Positions 18,917 to 29,041 are shown, counted from the first letter of the stretch. The stretch is DNA of 64,000 bases from Magnetovibrio sp. (GCA_002690705.1 NZFO01000016.1:6135-70134); one strand, 5' to 3'. Program-made: numbers and translations. The notes: a model not told the origin generated them from the sequence alone.

Positions 18917-19897
18917 ATGCTTGTTCTTCCAAAAATTCTTGCGAGTTCGGTTATACGATCGAGTGAGCACAGTCATGCTCACGGTGGCTTGTACTTAGTT
19001 GACCTTAATGCTGGTCGATCCGAGCAAGTATTAAGTTGGGATCGTTCAAATATAAGTTTTCGAGGTCGAGGAGCTGAACGGGGCTTACGCGGGATCGCTT
19101 TTTTTAACAACTTAACCTACATTGCGAACAATGACTCAATTCTTGTTTTTGATCGATTATTTAATCAAATCGACGAAATTGAGAATGCATATTTTGGCGA
19201 CCTGCACGAAATGGTTACAATAGGGAATCACTTGTGGGTAACATCGAGCGGTTTTGATTCGCTGATATCAATAAATCTCAACACGCACAAATGCGTAGAT
19301 GGTTATTGTGTCCGGGATGAGTGGAACAGACGCTTAAATAAGTTTCTATGGCGTGTTCTTGGCATTGAACGCCCTGCCGGCGCATTAATAAATTGGTTTG
19401 ACCCAAACAATTCACATGGACCAGCCAGAAATGATGTTACCCATCTCAATACAGTAAGCACTAACAATGATCAGGAGTTATATATTTCGCTTCATAGAGG
19501 GAAATGGCTGTATCGGATGGCTGGAGAACGGTTAGAAAAAGTTATTCCGATACCTCTTGGCGCACACAATGCTCAGCCATTTCTGAACAATTTCATTTAC
19601 AACGATACGGAAAATGGCCGAGCTGTAAAAACAAATTCTAAAGGGCAGAAAATTCTTGAATTTCCATCCGTTTCCTATCCCAAAGAGCAGATGGAAGGGC
19701 TGCATCTCGGCCACCAAATTGCCAAACCGCAATTCGTTCGCGGACTTTGTGTCTTTAGCGATAAAGTTGTGATTATTGGATCATCTCCAGCAACTGTAAC
19801 CGCTTTCAACGCAGATTCTGGGGAACAAATCACGTCTGTCAATATTTCGATGGATGTAAGAAACTGTATCCATGGGCTAGAAGTATTTTCCAATTAG
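18917..19897 (+). CDS. Hypothetical beta-propeller-like protein
   Basis: 326-residue protein not assigned to a named family. Repeated short beta-strand-like blocks suggest a propeller: GGLYLVDLNAG, GLRGIAFFNNLTYIANND, HEMVTIGNHLWVTSSGFDSLISINL, GLCVFSDKVVIIGSSPATVTAFN. No signal peptide is evident, and the N terminus MLVLPKILASSVIRSS is only weakly hydrophobic. It lies between the GT2 gene and the convergent polytopic GT-C-like gene, so a role in the same glycan pathway is possible but unproven. The start is the first ATG of the frame; no strong ribosome-binding site is seen. Confidence 0.65.
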   Translation: MLVLPKILASSVIRSSEHSHAHGGLYLVDLNAGRSEQVLSWDRSNISFRGRGAERGLRGIAFFNNLTYIANNDSILVFDRLFNQIDEIENAYFGDLHEMVTIGNHLWVTSSGFDSLISINLNTHKCVDGYCVRDEWNRRLNKFLWRVLGIERPAGALINWFDPNNSHGPARNDVTHLNTVSTNNDQELYISLHRGKWLYRMAGERLEKVIPIPLGAHNAQPFLNNFIYNDTENGRAVKTNSKGQKILEFPSVSYPKEQMEGLHLGHQIAKPQFVRGLCVFSDKVVIIGSSPATVTAFNADSGEQITSVNISMDVRNCIHGLEVFSN

Positions 19898-20093
19898 TTG
19901 CTGCAAGGCCATAACTATGAAAAGCAATGTAGCCTAGTGGACTCAGAGCGTACATGCAATTTTCACTTAGTCGCTTTTTTGTCATTGGTACTGAGTCATT
20001 CATGACTTGAGAATCTGCATTACAGTCTCATTTAGACGATGTAGCTAAGACTCTTCAGAACCGGCCTTCTCAACTTTCTAGGTTGAAAAAAGT

Positions 20094-21713
20094 TTATTTT
20101 TGTCCCCCTTGACAATCCGTCCCCATAACGACGACCTTTTCAGCACCAGCAAAACAATGGGAATTAATTTTAAAGTAAGGTGTAGCATTAAAAATCTCGC
20201 TCGATGTTTTGAGCCTAGTACCACGAGCATAAACACAAGGGTATTTGGAAATAACATCTGAAAATTTAAGGGCTCCGTCCCAATTGCGGAGAGTTACTGG
20301 TTCCCATATCCACCAATCATCAATCCAAAAATCAAAAGATGGAAATTTGGCTTTCAACTCCGTCGAGTATCTTTTCCCTGTAACCTTATTAGCCAGATAC
20401 ATCGCATATACTAGCGCACTTGCACCGTATACATATATGCGCGCGCAACTCGCAAACGCATTATTATCAACATATGTTGCTTGCAATCGACGTTCTGCAA
20501 ACTGATGATCTATTTTCTTGGATAAAGCTACCTGCGTTGTCAAAAATATTACGAGGATGATCGCTCCCGCTGTCTCAGCTTTTATGGGTATTTTAATTCT
20601 TATGGGGCGCATCTTATAAAGTGCGCGAATACAAAATGTCATAGAAACCGCCCCAAGCATATAAGAGGGAATCATGTAAAAGGCTGTTGGCTGTTTGGCA
20701 ACTAAGATGGCTTGCGCCAATTGGGCGAGGCTTACTCCAACTATAAGCCACTGCTCATCGCTTCCAAAGAAGTGATTCCGCCGATGGGAAATACACATAA
20801 GAAACAATACGATTATAGTTAATAACATTGGCACCAGTAAACTGGGGCGCTTCAGAATGTTTAGAAATCCATTCCATAACTCTCCCGGAGCCATGACCCC
20901 TAACTCACCACTGTTATAAGGTCCGGTCGTCACGACCACATTAAATATCCAATTCATGAATGTCTCTAATCCGCCAATGGATGGCAGGAAGAAAAAGGTA
21001 AAAGCAGCTAGAGACACTCCAACATAAACAACTACACCCTTTGTGTGGCGGATCAAAAATAAGGGTAAAATCAGAACAGGCATTGCGGTGATTTTCGTCG
21101 CAAGTAAGAAGCCAGCAAGGCCTCCAAAATAGGCGGATATTCTATTATTACACTCAACATGGCGTAGAGAGTTCAAACTTAACGCAATCATTAAAGAGGT
21201 TCCAAAAACCAGTAAAGACTCGGGTTTCGGGATAAAAGCATGCTTGAGAATAATCGTTGACATAAATGGTGCCAATTGGCACGAAACCGCCGGTACCCAG
21301 GAACCAAACATCGCACGCCCAGTAAATCCCAAGATTGTTAGCGCTAGGGTATTTAACAAAAGCAGACCATCTGAGATGCGGGTTAGAAAAAATTCCGGAT
21401 CAGCTAATACAGCTTCAGTAACTGAAATGCTCGAGAAAAGCGTAAATATTGTAATCACGATGGCACCGAATAATTGATTAGTTACACCCGGGTGATACAT
21501 ATGGCCCGGTGTATAACCATTGATTAAGTTGAGCGCATCGAGGAGATAGAAATAACTGGGATCAAGTAGATGCCATTGCCAAAATGGCCCGGCTTTTTCG
21601 CGCAATGTCAATTGAATCAAGCAAAAGCAAAGTGGAAGTGCAAACCCAACCCAATTCCTCGAGAAAAGCATTAGTAAAGCGACCACATAATCAAAAAGTG
21701 AGTTTAGTCCCAA
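20094..21713 (-). CDS. Polytopic membrane protein, GT-C glycosyltransferase-like
   Basis: About 539 residues with roughly ten hydrophobic segments over the first 400, then a soluble tail of about 140 residues. The early luminal loop HLLDPSYFYLLDALNLINGYTPGHMYHPGV carries acidic and aromatic residues in the place where GT-C transferases (lipid-linked sugar donors) have their catalytic loop. That assignment rests on architecture, not on a diagnostic motif. No ATG opens the frame: TTG at 21713 is used here and the ATG at 21671 is the alternative. It converges with the propeller-like gene. Confidence 0.65.
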   Translation of the reverse strand: MGLNSLFDYVVALLMLFSRNWVGFALPLCFCLIQLTLREKAGPFWQWHLLDPSYFYLLDALNLINGYTPGHMYHPGVTNQLFGAIVITIFTLFSSISVTEAVLADPEFFLTRISDGLLLLNTLALTILGFTGRAMFGSWVPAVSCQLAPFMSTIILKHAFIPKPESLLVFGTSLMIALSLNSLRHVECNNRISAYFGGLAGFLLATKITAMPVLILPLFLIRHTKGVVVYVGVSLAAFTFFFLPSIGGLETFMNWIFNVVVTTGPYNSGELGVMAPGELWNGFLNILKRPSLLVPMLLTIIVLFLMCISHRRNHFFGSDEQWLIVGVSLAQLAQAILVAKQPTAFYMIPSYMLGAVSMTFCIRALYKMRPIRIKIPIKAETAGAIILVIFLTTQVALSKKIDHQFAERRLQATYVDNNAFASCARIYVYGASALVYAMYLANKVTGKRYSTELKAKFPSFDFWIDDWWIWEPVTLRNWDGALKFSDVISKYPCVYARGTRLKTSSEIFNATPYFKINSHCFAGAEKVVVMGTDCQGGQK

Positions 21714-22686
21714 AAATGTTACCCCTTCAAAATCACTTGTATTGTCTGCAAACGCAATACCAAACGAAGACTCATTGAACTAAAGTCATCTTACGAGACG
21801 CCAAAATGCGGTGATTCTGAATGGAAAAAGTCCGATTTTATAGGATCTCAAGGTTGTGCCGAATAGAAAAAAATTTTTCCAAAAAAGTTAATCTAGCCGT
21901 CTTAATCCTAGACAGTTTAAGTGTCAATTTGACCAGTGGAGCCGGAAGCACGCCCAATTTATGTTTTTTGAGATCATTAATCCGATACATTAGATATTAT
22001 TAGCGCACTGGTTAATGATTAAGATTGAAAATTTGTTATGAAAAGTCAGATTTAGAGTGCTCTGCGAATGAGAGACCTACTTGTTTTAGAAGATGCACCC
22101 CTCACAATTAATGTACATAAACTAAACCACTCTGGTACACCTCTGCTCAGCAATAACTCTCTAATATTTAAAATTCAGACTTGGCCTTATCGTTATAGAG
22201 ATTAACACACAGGGAGCTCACATAAATTTGTGTAACATTCACGTGGGAGGCTCGCTGAGCTGTAGCTCCGTAGACAGCGCGAAGAAACAATCACCCTGTT
22301 TAAATTAATATAGTACTGGAAGCTGCGAAAACGGCTTCCAGAAGTGTTACGAGCGGACCAAAATTGAGATAATGGGGGGCAATACAAAGAGTGCGTTTAC
22401 ACGTACAAGTGCACAGTACGCCAAACACTATTGGCTAACAAAAAAAAGAGTACACTGGAGCCATACTGAATTCTCTCACCAGTAATTTGGGAACCGCCTG
22501 ATGTAAAACTTGTTATTGACCTGTGCCGTATCTCTTGCCCTCTGGGTAGATTTTCGCTACGTAAGCTTGTCGGATTTATTATCTTCCTCAAGACCGTCTA
22601 AACAAAATAATTAAGTCCAAAGACTTTGAGAACTGAACGTCCAAATTAAGATTTAAGTTGGCATCTCGGAGAGGAACAAGCAACCC
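21714..22686. other. Long non-coding gap before hisZ
   Basis: 973 bases with only short random ORFs on either strand (the longest about 64 codons, without family resemblance or ribosome-binding sites). No tRNA was found. The one structured element is a 10-bp hairpin at 22314-22343. The final 30 bases supply the hisZ ribosome-binding site. Confidence 0.45.
22314..22343. other. Hairpin of unknown function
   Basis: CTGGAAGC at 22316-22323 pairs with GCTTCCAG at 22334-22341. The two inner bases extend the stem by a T-G wobble and a G-C pair, leaving a CGAAAA loop. No run of T follows on either strand, so it is not a standard terminator. It stands alone in the 973-base gap and could belong to a small RNA or be a relic. 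Confidence 0.4.
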
Positions 22687-23850
22687 GTGACCGAAAACCA
22701 AGCCACCGCATTGCTACCACCCGGAACCTCGGATGTTTTACCACCTGATGCAGCTTTTGAGGCCGCACAGTTGGAGCGGATAATCAAACACTTCTCAACT
22801 TTTGGCTACGAGCGCATTAATCCGCCACTTTTTGAGTTTGAGGAGACGTTACTCTCTGGCTTAGGAAAAGCGATTAGTCAAGATACCTTTAGGCTCATGG
22901 ACCCTTTATCACAACGCATGCTTGCTCTTCGCTCTGACATGACCCCTCAATTAGCTCGTATTGCGACGTCGCGTCTTGCTAATCAACCTCGTCCCCTGCG
23001 ATTGAGCTATGCAGGTCAAGTTATCCGAGTACGCGGATCGCACGCTAGACCCGAACGTCAATTCGCTCAGGTCGGCGTAGAGTTAATTGGCGCTGATCTA
23101 CCAAACGCAGATGCGGAAGTAATATCCATGGCCGTTGATGGGTTAACAAAACTAGGTATTAAAGAAGTTTCTGTAGACCTAACCATACCTACACTTGTGC
23201 CAGCCTACTGCGCTAGTTTGAATCTTAATAAAGATACAACCTCGTTAATAAGAGATGCTCTTAACAAAAAAGATGTTGCAGGGATAGTGTCATTATCTGG
23301 TCGCTTAGGCCCTGAAGCTGCAAAAACTCTCTCGATTATGCTCAATGCGGTCGGCCCTGCTAATAGCATAATGGCAACCTTATCAAATTTGCAACTCGAC
23401 CATGTCCCTGATATAGAGCGAGAGTCATTAAGTGCTGTTATTGAAGCCATCCGCTTTGTCGCCCCCAACCTCTCGTTAACGGTGGACGCCAGTGAAAATA
23501 GGGGTTTTGAATACCATTCCGGCGTATCCTACAGTTTCTTCGCCAAAAACGTACGTGGTGAACTTGGCAGAGGCGGAAGATATCAAACCAGAGCCCCAAA
23601 CGGCTCGGAAGAACCTTCAACGGGCCTTACTCTTTTTATGGATACAGTAATCAAGGCGTTACCACGCCCTGAGATAGAACCCCAAGCTTTTCACCCGGTA
23701 GGGCAAAAAACCAATGATGCGAATAAGTTCCGCGACCAAGGATGGCGGGTAATTAATGGTTTAAGTGAAGTTAAGGACATCGAAGCCGAAGCTCGACGTA
23801 TGAAATGCACGCACCTAATTCGAGGCAGTAAAATTTATAAGATTGATTAA
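22687..23850 (+). CDS. hisZ: ATP phosphoribosyltransferase regulatory subunit
   Basis: 387-residue paralogue of histidyl-tRNA synthetase that forms a hetero-octamer with the short HisG and is needed for its activity and feedback control. It opens with LLPPGTSDVLPPDA and has class II core motifs: FEFEETLLSGLG, the motif-2-like LALRSDMTPQLARIA, RLSYAGQVIR and ERQFAQVGVELIGA. There is no anticodon-binding domain, which separates it from HisS. The start is GTG with GAGAGGA 9-15 bases upstream. purA follows after 27 bases. Confidence 0.93.
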   Translation: MTENQATALLPPGTSDVLPPDAAFEAAQLERIIKHFSTFGYERINPPLFEFEETLLSGLGKAISQDTFRLMDPLSQRMLALRSDMTPQLARIATSRLANQPRPLRLSYAGQVIRVRGSHARPERQFAQVGVELIGADLPNADAEVISMAVDGLTKLGIKEVSVDLTIPTLVPAYCASLNLNKDTTSLIRDALNKKDVAGIVSLSGRLGPEAAKTLSIMLNAVGPANSIMATLSNLQLDHVPDIERESLSAVIEAIRFVAPNLSLTVDASENRGFEYHSGVSYSFFAKNVRGELGRGGRYQTRAPNGSEEPSTGLTLFMDTVIKALPRPEIEPQAFHPVGQKTNDANKFRDQGWRVINGLSEVKDIEAEARRMKCTHLIRGSKIYKID

Positions 23851-23877
23851 AGTATTTTTAAAACCGGAGGCAATACC

Positions 23878-25170
23878 ATGGCCAATGTGGTCGTAATTGG
23901 CGCTCAGTGGGGCGATGAGGGCAAAGGAAAAATCGTTGATTGGTTATCCGAACGCGCTGATGTGGTGGTTCGCTTTCAAGGTGGTCATAATGCAGGCCAT
24001 ACACTCGTCATTGATGGGGTTACCTACAAATTAAGCCTGTTACCGTCCGGCATTGTTAGACCCGGGAAGTTATCGGTGATCGGTAACGGGGTGGCACTTG
24101 ATCCGTGGGCCCTGCTCATGGAAATTGAAACAGTGAGGTCAGAGGGCGTAAAAATCAACCCGACGAACCTTCGAATATCTGAAGGAACTGTCCTTATCCT
24201 GCCGTTACATCGTAACTTGGACTTGGCGCGTGAAAAGGCCGCTGGTCAAGGTAAAATTGGTACCACCGGGCGAGGGATTGGACCAGCCTATGAAGATAAA
24301 ATCGCGCGTCGCGCAATTAGACTTGGGGACCTATCCGAGCTTGATGTTTTGGAGGACAAAATTGATCGCCTTCTCTTTCATCATAATGCCCTTCTGCGAG
24401 GTATGGATATGGAGGAGGTTAACAAAATCAAATTGTTGGATGAATTAAGGGAGGTTGCCCCCAAACTAGAACCCTACACAGAGACAACATGGCAGATTCT
24501 TGATCAAGCCCGTTCACACGGCCAGCGAATTCTTTTCGAAGGCGCTCAAGGCACTATGCTAGATATAGATCACGGGACCTATCCCTACGTGACGTCCTCT
24601 AACACAGTAGCCGCGCAAGCGGCCATTGGATCAGGTCAAGGTCCCAAAGCTATCGGCTTTGTCCTCGGTATCACCAAGGCATACACAACCCGTGTCGGCG
24701 GCGGACCCTTTCCCACCGAACAAGACAATCGAGTTGGCCAGTTACTCGGAGACCGCGGTCAAGAATTTGGGACGGTTACGGGGCGTGCAAGACGATGTGG
24801 ATGGTTCGATGCGGTAATGGTGCGACAAGCCATTAAAGTAAATGGTATTGACGGGATAGCCTTGACCAAACTTGATGTTCTTGACGGTATGGAAAAATTG
24901 AAGGTTTGTGTTGGCTATAAACTCTCTAATAAGGTGTTAAGTCACCTTCCAGCCTCAACGATTAAACAAGAGCGCGTTGAACCCGTCTATGAAACGCTCG
25001 AAGGATGGTCGGACAGCACACAAGGAGCTCGGTCTTGGGCAGACCTTCCAGCAACAGCTGTGAAATACGTCAGGCGTATCGAAGAGCTTATCGAAGCTCC
25101 AGTCGCATTGCTTTCAACAAGTCCAGAACGCGATGATACGATCCTAGTGCATGATCCCTTTACAGATTGA
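23878..25170 (+). CDS. purA: Adenylosuccinate synthetase
   Basis: 430-residue enzyme that makes adenylosuccinate from IMP, aspartate and GTP, the first step from IMP to AMP. Signatures are [20 protein letters not shown] (N-terminal P-loop), [24 protein letters not shown], and [18 protein letters not shown]. Full length. GGAGG lies 8 bases before the ATG. It forms a likely operon with hisZ. The downstream pseudokinase begins 129 bases later and may have its own promoter. Confidence 0.97.
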   Translation: MANVVVIGAQWGDEGKGKIVDWLSERADVVVRFQGGHNAGHTLVIDGVTYKLSLLPSGIVRPGKLSVIGNGVALDPWALLMEIETVRSEGVKINPTNLRISEGTVLILPLHRNLDLAREKAAGQGKIGTTGRGIGPAYEDKIARRAIRLGDLSELDVLEDKIDRLLFHHNALLRGMDMEEVNKIKLLDELREVAPKLEPYTETTWQILDQARSHGQRILFEGAQGTMLDIDHGTYPYVTSSNTVAAQAAIGSGQGPKAIGFVLGITKAYTTRVGGGPFPTEQDNRVGQLLGDRGQEFGTVTGRARRCGWFDAVMVRQAIKVNGIDGIALTKLDVLDGMEKLKVCVGYKLSNKVLSHLPASTIKQERVEPVYETLEGWSDSTQGARSWADLPATAVKYVRRIEELIEAPVALLSTSPERDDTILVHDPFTD

Positions 25171-25299
25171 AAGTTAGCTCAGTTTCAGCCTCCATAAAAC
25201 TTACATTGTTTTGTCATTAATTAGTGGCTAATCTACGGCTGTGACTGTGGCTGTTGAGAATTGTCAGCGACTCCACCAATCCTACCGGGAACCTGAACC

Positions 25300-27432
25300 A
25301 TGGCAGAACAGCCTTTGGAAATGGAAAAGCCGGGAGCGGACGTACCAAGCAGGTTAATCCCTCCCGCGGAAACCAACGAACGTGCTAACGACGACGGCCT
25401 TCTGCCGCCGACGCAGCAACAGCCGGTTATTGAAAACCGTGATGGACCAATAGTGGTCCGTGAACTATATCAGGTCGATGCGGATAGACGCCTTCCTGAA
25501 TTCGATCAACCTTCAGCAAAGGCTTTTTTTGTAGAAAATCGCCACGATATCAGTCAAAAACTTTTTGCGTTGGCATGTACCCCCGGACTTCCGGTCCGTA
25601 TTGACATCATAAAAAAAATGGTTGGTCATTATTATCCCGGCCTATTGACTCTTATTGAGTGGGACGTCGTTTATTGGCCTCCTCTCGGGCAATCGACGCT
25701 CGTAGTTATTTATGAGAGTCCTTTGGGTGGTAGGGTCTTGACTCGCTTGAGTACACAGGAAACAAAGATCACAGAGTACGATGTACCAAAAAAGGTTGCC
25801 GAACCTTTACTTGAAGCTATCCATACAATTGAGGAAGAAGTGGGCCCTCATCGGGCTATTCGAGCCGACAATCTTTACTTTTTAGATGAGGATTTGGAGG
25901 AAATTGTGCTTGGACCATGCGTAACCTCACCGCCCGGTTTTGATCAACCTTCGCTATACGAACCCGTATATAGAGCTATTTGCCAACCGGAAGGGCGCGG
26001 CACAGGAGATAGCCGTGACGATATTTTTGCGCTTGCGGTGTCAATTATCCACTTGGTCATAGGACGTAACCCAGTGGCAAAAATCAAAGAGGAAAAGGTT
26101 CTTCATAATCGTTTAGAGAACGGAAGTTATGAGGGTATTTGCAATAATATCCGGTTACCGCTTGCCTTGATAGGGCCCCTGCGATCAATGATGGCTGACG
26201 ATCCATCAATCCGATGGACATATGAGGATGCTGATAGCTGGGCCAAGGGCGAAATGGTTGAAACCGTAAAGAGATTACCACCGATCAAGGCTGACATTCC
26301 GTTCCGGTTTCGTAAACGTGAGCATTTAACATTTGAAACTTTATGTTGGCATTTTTGTCAGCACGTTGAAGACGCAGCACGCGTGATTCAGGGAGATGAA
26401 TTTGCCAATTGGATTAAACGTCATCCTTCAAATCTTGGACTACTACAAACTATTCGGGGCATTATTCAAGCACGGAATTTTTTTGAAGATAGTCACCAAG
26501 GCTCTGACGCTTTTATGCTAACAAAAGTGGCCATCCTTATGGACCCAAACTCACCCATTCAGTACAAGGGACTGACTTTCATGCCAGATGGTTATGGTAC
26601 CTTACTGGGCACTATTTGGAACAAAGAAGGGGGACCTCAAGAATCTGCAGACATCTTGAATCATGATATTGCTAGCCTGTGGTTTTCAGGCCATGAGCGT
26701 GTCGGCCAAAAGCTCCTTGATGCGCGGAAAAACTTTGACCAATTCCGCAGTCTGCTCTCAATAAAGGACCCCGGCTATGGTCTTGAGCGGATTGCTTATG
26801 CATCTTGTCCGGGATTACCCTGCTTGAGTCCATTAATTGTGAGGCATAATGTACTTGTCATTGAGCAATTGCTACCCGCTCTCGAGGGTTCTGCAGTCTC
26901 TGCAGATACGTCGAGTAATCCAATCGACCGGCATGTTGCAGGTTTTATCGCGGCGAGATTTGACTCAGATACTCATCCTCACTTGAAAGCATTTGCATCT
27001 CCAAAAGAGGATACATCAACAATTGGTATGTTAAGCTTACTAGCCCTCTTACAATGGAAACTCCGCTCTCCTCCCATGCTCGCACTCTCCAGTTGGGTGG
27101 GCGGCTTGTTGGGACCAGCTATTAGTGCATATCATAATCGTCAGACCCAAGAACACTTAGAGCGCGAAATTCCAAAACTTGTCCGCAAAGGTAGCATGCC
27201 AGAACTTTTTAATTTAATCGACGATTCTGAAAAGCGGCGCGAAGATCATGAGGGCTTTATCGCCGCGCAGACAGAATGGCTGGCTGCAGAGGAGGAAATT
27301 CGTAGCATTGAGGGTGCTGATGAAGAGCGCGTAGCCCAAGGTGAGCTTTCGGGCCAGCAAGCTGCCGCCACAATTTCAATTCTTCTTAGCCTCGCGGTCA
27401 TATCAATCTTATTTGTGACCGGCTTAGGTTAG
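25300..27432 (+). CDS. Tail-anchored protein-kinase-like protein (predicted pseudokinase)
   Basis: 710 residues. Residues about 85-320 look like an eroded Ser/Thr-kinase fold. The catalytic-loop equivalent reads HRAIRADNLYF (184-194), so Ala replaces the HRD aspartate and Arg the following lysine, while the Asn is kept. The magnesium DFG position reads VLGP (about 203-206). The helix-F signature DDIFALAVSIIHLVIGRNP (240-258) is well preserved. A long helical region follows (340-530), then an amphipathic stretch rich in Glu/Arg. A single hydrophobic helix at 689-708 ends the protein, giving a cytoplasmic protein anchored by its tail. Activity as a kinase is unlikely; a scaffold role is inferred. 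The next gene, a small membrane protein, abuts it. Confidence 0.72.
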   Translation: MAEQPLEMEKPGADVPSRLIPPAETNERANDDGLLPPTQQQPVIENRDGPIVVRELYQVDADRRLPEFDQPSAKAFFVENRHDISQKLFALACTPGLPVRIDIIKKMVGHYYPGLLTLIEWDVVYWPPLGQSTLVVIYESPLGGRVLTRLSTQETKITEYDVPKKVAEPLLEAIHTIEEEVGPHRAIRADNLYFLDEDLEEIVLGPCVTSPPGFDQPSLYEPVYRAICQPEGRGTGDSRDDIFALAVSIIHLVIGRNPVAKIKEEKVLHNRLENGSYEGICNNIRLPLALIGPLRSMMADDPSIRWTYEDADSWAKGEMVETVKRLPPIKADIPFRFRKREHLTFETLCWHFCQHVEDAARVIQGDEFANWIKRHPSNLGLLQTIRGIIQARNFFEDSHQGSDAFMLTKVAILMDPNSPIQYKGLTFMPDGYGTLLGTIWNKEGGPQESADILNHDIASLWFSGHERVGQKLLDARKNFDQFRSLLSIKDPGYGLERIAYASCPGLPCLSPLIVRHNVLVIEQLLPALEGSAVSADTSSNPIDRHVAGFIAARFDSDTHPHLKAFASPKEDTSTIGMLSLLALLQWKLRSPPMLALSSWVGGLLGPAISAYHNRQTQEHLEREIPKLVRKGSMPELFNLIDDSEKRREDHEGFIAAQTEWLAAEEEIRSIEGADEERVAQGELSGQQAAATISILLSLAVISILFVTGLG

Positions 27433-27447
27433 GTGTACTTTAGTAAC

Positions 27448-27936
27448 ATGTCCGTGCAGACCTCGAATGAAAAAGATTGGACCAAGATTATGGCGGGCGG
27501 TACTGTTTTGGTATTGCTGGCACTATTCTCACTGCCCACGCTGATAATACTCATCCCCGGAATGCTTCCCACTGGAGTGGCTAAATTATGTGATCGTACA
27601 GAGCAACACTCTGCTACATTTTGTGTTGGAGGCCTAAATATTTGCGGAGTGTTCCCGTACTTAATGAAGCTGTGGACCGATAATCATTCTATTGACGCGG
27701 CAACAGCGGCCATCACAGATATCTTTACTATGCTGGTGATTTATGCTGCTGCGGGTTTCGGCTGGTTGATGTACTCGGTGGTACCTCCTGTGGTAAGTGC
27801 GGTTCTTAACGTTTTAGCCGAGCGACGCGTAAGTGTATTAAAAACAACTCAAGTCGCAATTGTTAAAGAATGGGGGCCTGAAGTCGCTTTAATGACTGAG
27901 CCGGGGGGGCAACCTCCCCTACCCCCTAATGCATAA
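27448..27936 (+). CDS. Small two-helix membrane protein paired with the pseudokinase
   Basis: 162 residues with two or three hydrophobic helices (ILVLLALFSLPTLIILIPGM-like segment near 15-40 and MLVIYAAAGFGWLMYSVVPPVV near 95-120). Between them lies a loop with four Cys (KLCDRTEQ, FCVGGLNICG) and an amphipathic C-terminal tail. No family recognised. The frame is open from a GTG at 27433, immediately after the pseudokinase stop; I prefer the ATG at 27448. Its 3' end overlaps the convergent rpoH gene by 11 bases. Adjacency suggests it works with the tail-anchored pseudokinase in the inner membrane. Confidence 0.65.
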   Translation: MSVQTSNEKDWTKIMAGGTVLVLLALFSLPTLIILIPGMLPTGVAKLCDRTEQHSATFCVGGLNICGVFPYLMKLWTDNHSIDAATAAITDIFTMLVIYAAAGFGWLMYSVVPPVVSAVLNVLAERRVSVLKTTQVAIVKEWGPEVALMTEPGGQPPLPPNA

Positions 27937-28810
27937 CTCTGTGCTCGATCATTGCATTTTTGACAGTTTTACGGAGTTTCTCAAACGCCCGAACCTCAAT
28001 TTGCCGCACGCGCTCACGAGAAATACCGTACGTGTCACTGAGATTTTGCAGTGTTGTCGGAACATCTTTCATACGCCGCTCGGTGATAATATGTCTTTCA
28101 CGATGTGATAAAGCACTCAATGCATTTTTTAGAAGCAATCTGCGTCCGTTGAGTTCTTCCGAGTCACCCAATAAAGTTTCTTGATTAGGTCCTTCCTCCA
28201 CTAAACCGTCCTGCCATTCTCCCTCACCATCCTCTGCCATGGGAGCGTTCAACGAAGGGTCGGCTCCGGCCATACGCCTGTTCATGTTAATAACTTCAAT
28301 ATCAGACACTTTAAGGCGCGATGAAATCTCACTAACCTGCTCAGGTCGTAAATCGCCTTCATCAAGGGCACCAATGTGTGCTTTCAGTTTGCGAAGATTA
28401 AAAAATAATTTCTTTTGTGCTGCAGTGGTCCCAATCTTAACTAGTGACCACGAATGCAAAATGTATTCTTGCATTGATGCTCTGATCCACCACATCGCGT
28501 AGGTTGCTAACCTAAAGCCTCGGCTGGGGTCAAATTTATTTACAGCCTGCATCATACCCACGTTACCTTCCGCTATCAGGTCAGAGATAGGTAGTCCATA
28601 TCCTCTGTAACCCATGGCGATTTTAACTACCAACCTAAGGTGGCTAGTGACCATTAATTCCATTGCATCGGAGTCGCCAAGGTCGCGCCATCGTCTAGCC
28701 AACTCTGCCTCTTGCTCCGCTTCTAACATTGGGTAAGAACGCGTGCGTTGCAAATAACTGGTTAAATTTTCTTCGGGAAACATAGCTGAAGAGGTACTTC
28801 TAAAACCCAT
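27926..28810 (-). CDS. rpoH: RNA polymerase sigma-32 factor (heat shock)
   Basis: 294-residue RpoH. Region 2 (LRLVVKIAMGYRGYGLPISDLIAEGNVGMMQAVNKFDP) with the -10-binding ATYAMWWIRASMQEYI is clear. The RpoH-box QKKLFFNLRKLK, unique to sigma-32 proteins, is present at about 130-141. Region 4 ends with YGISRERVRQIEVRAFEKLR. Two in-frame ATGs stand 9 bases apart. AGGAG touches the first but is 8 bases before the second, so the second is chosen. The upstream region contains a run of nine G and no clear promoter. Confidence 0.95.
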   Translation of the reverse strand: MGFRSTSSAMFPEENLTSYLQRTRSYPMLEAEQEAELARRWRDLGDSDAMELMVTSHLRLVVKIAMGYRGYGLPISDLIAEGNVGMMQAVNKFDPSRGFRLATYAMWWIRASMQEYILHSWSLVKIGTTAAQKKLFFNLRKLKAHIGALDEGDLRPEQVSEISSRLKVSDIEVINMNRRMAGADPSLNAPMAEDGEGEWQDGLVEEGPNQETLLGDSEELNGRRLLLKNALSALSHRERHIITERRMKDVPTTLQNLSDTYGISRERVRQIEVRAFEKLRKTVKNAMIEHRVMH

Positions 28811-28945
28811 TGTCTGCATCTCCTATCCTAGCTTTTCGTAACACGTTAATTATGTGTCTTTACGGTTTTTCATGAACCATAGATCACAAAAAATTTGCAC
28901 AAACTAACCCCTGTATCATTCGTTCGTTTAACCCAAAGAAAATCC

Positions 28946-28954
28946 GGGGGGGGG
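28946..28954. repeat. G9 homopolymer upstream of rpoH
   Basis: Nine consecutive G on the plus strand (C on the coding strand of rpoH) lie 136 bases upstream of the rpoH start, between rluD and rpoH. Mononucleotide tracts of this length are prone to slippage. Whether it alters rpoH transcription or is neutral cannot be told. Confidence 0.7.
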
Positions 28955-29041
28955 TACACACCACGCAAATCCCGTCCATCCAGACTGTGTTACCCCAATG
29001 CCACTGATATACAATGCGGTCGTTGGTCAAGTTCTGTGATG

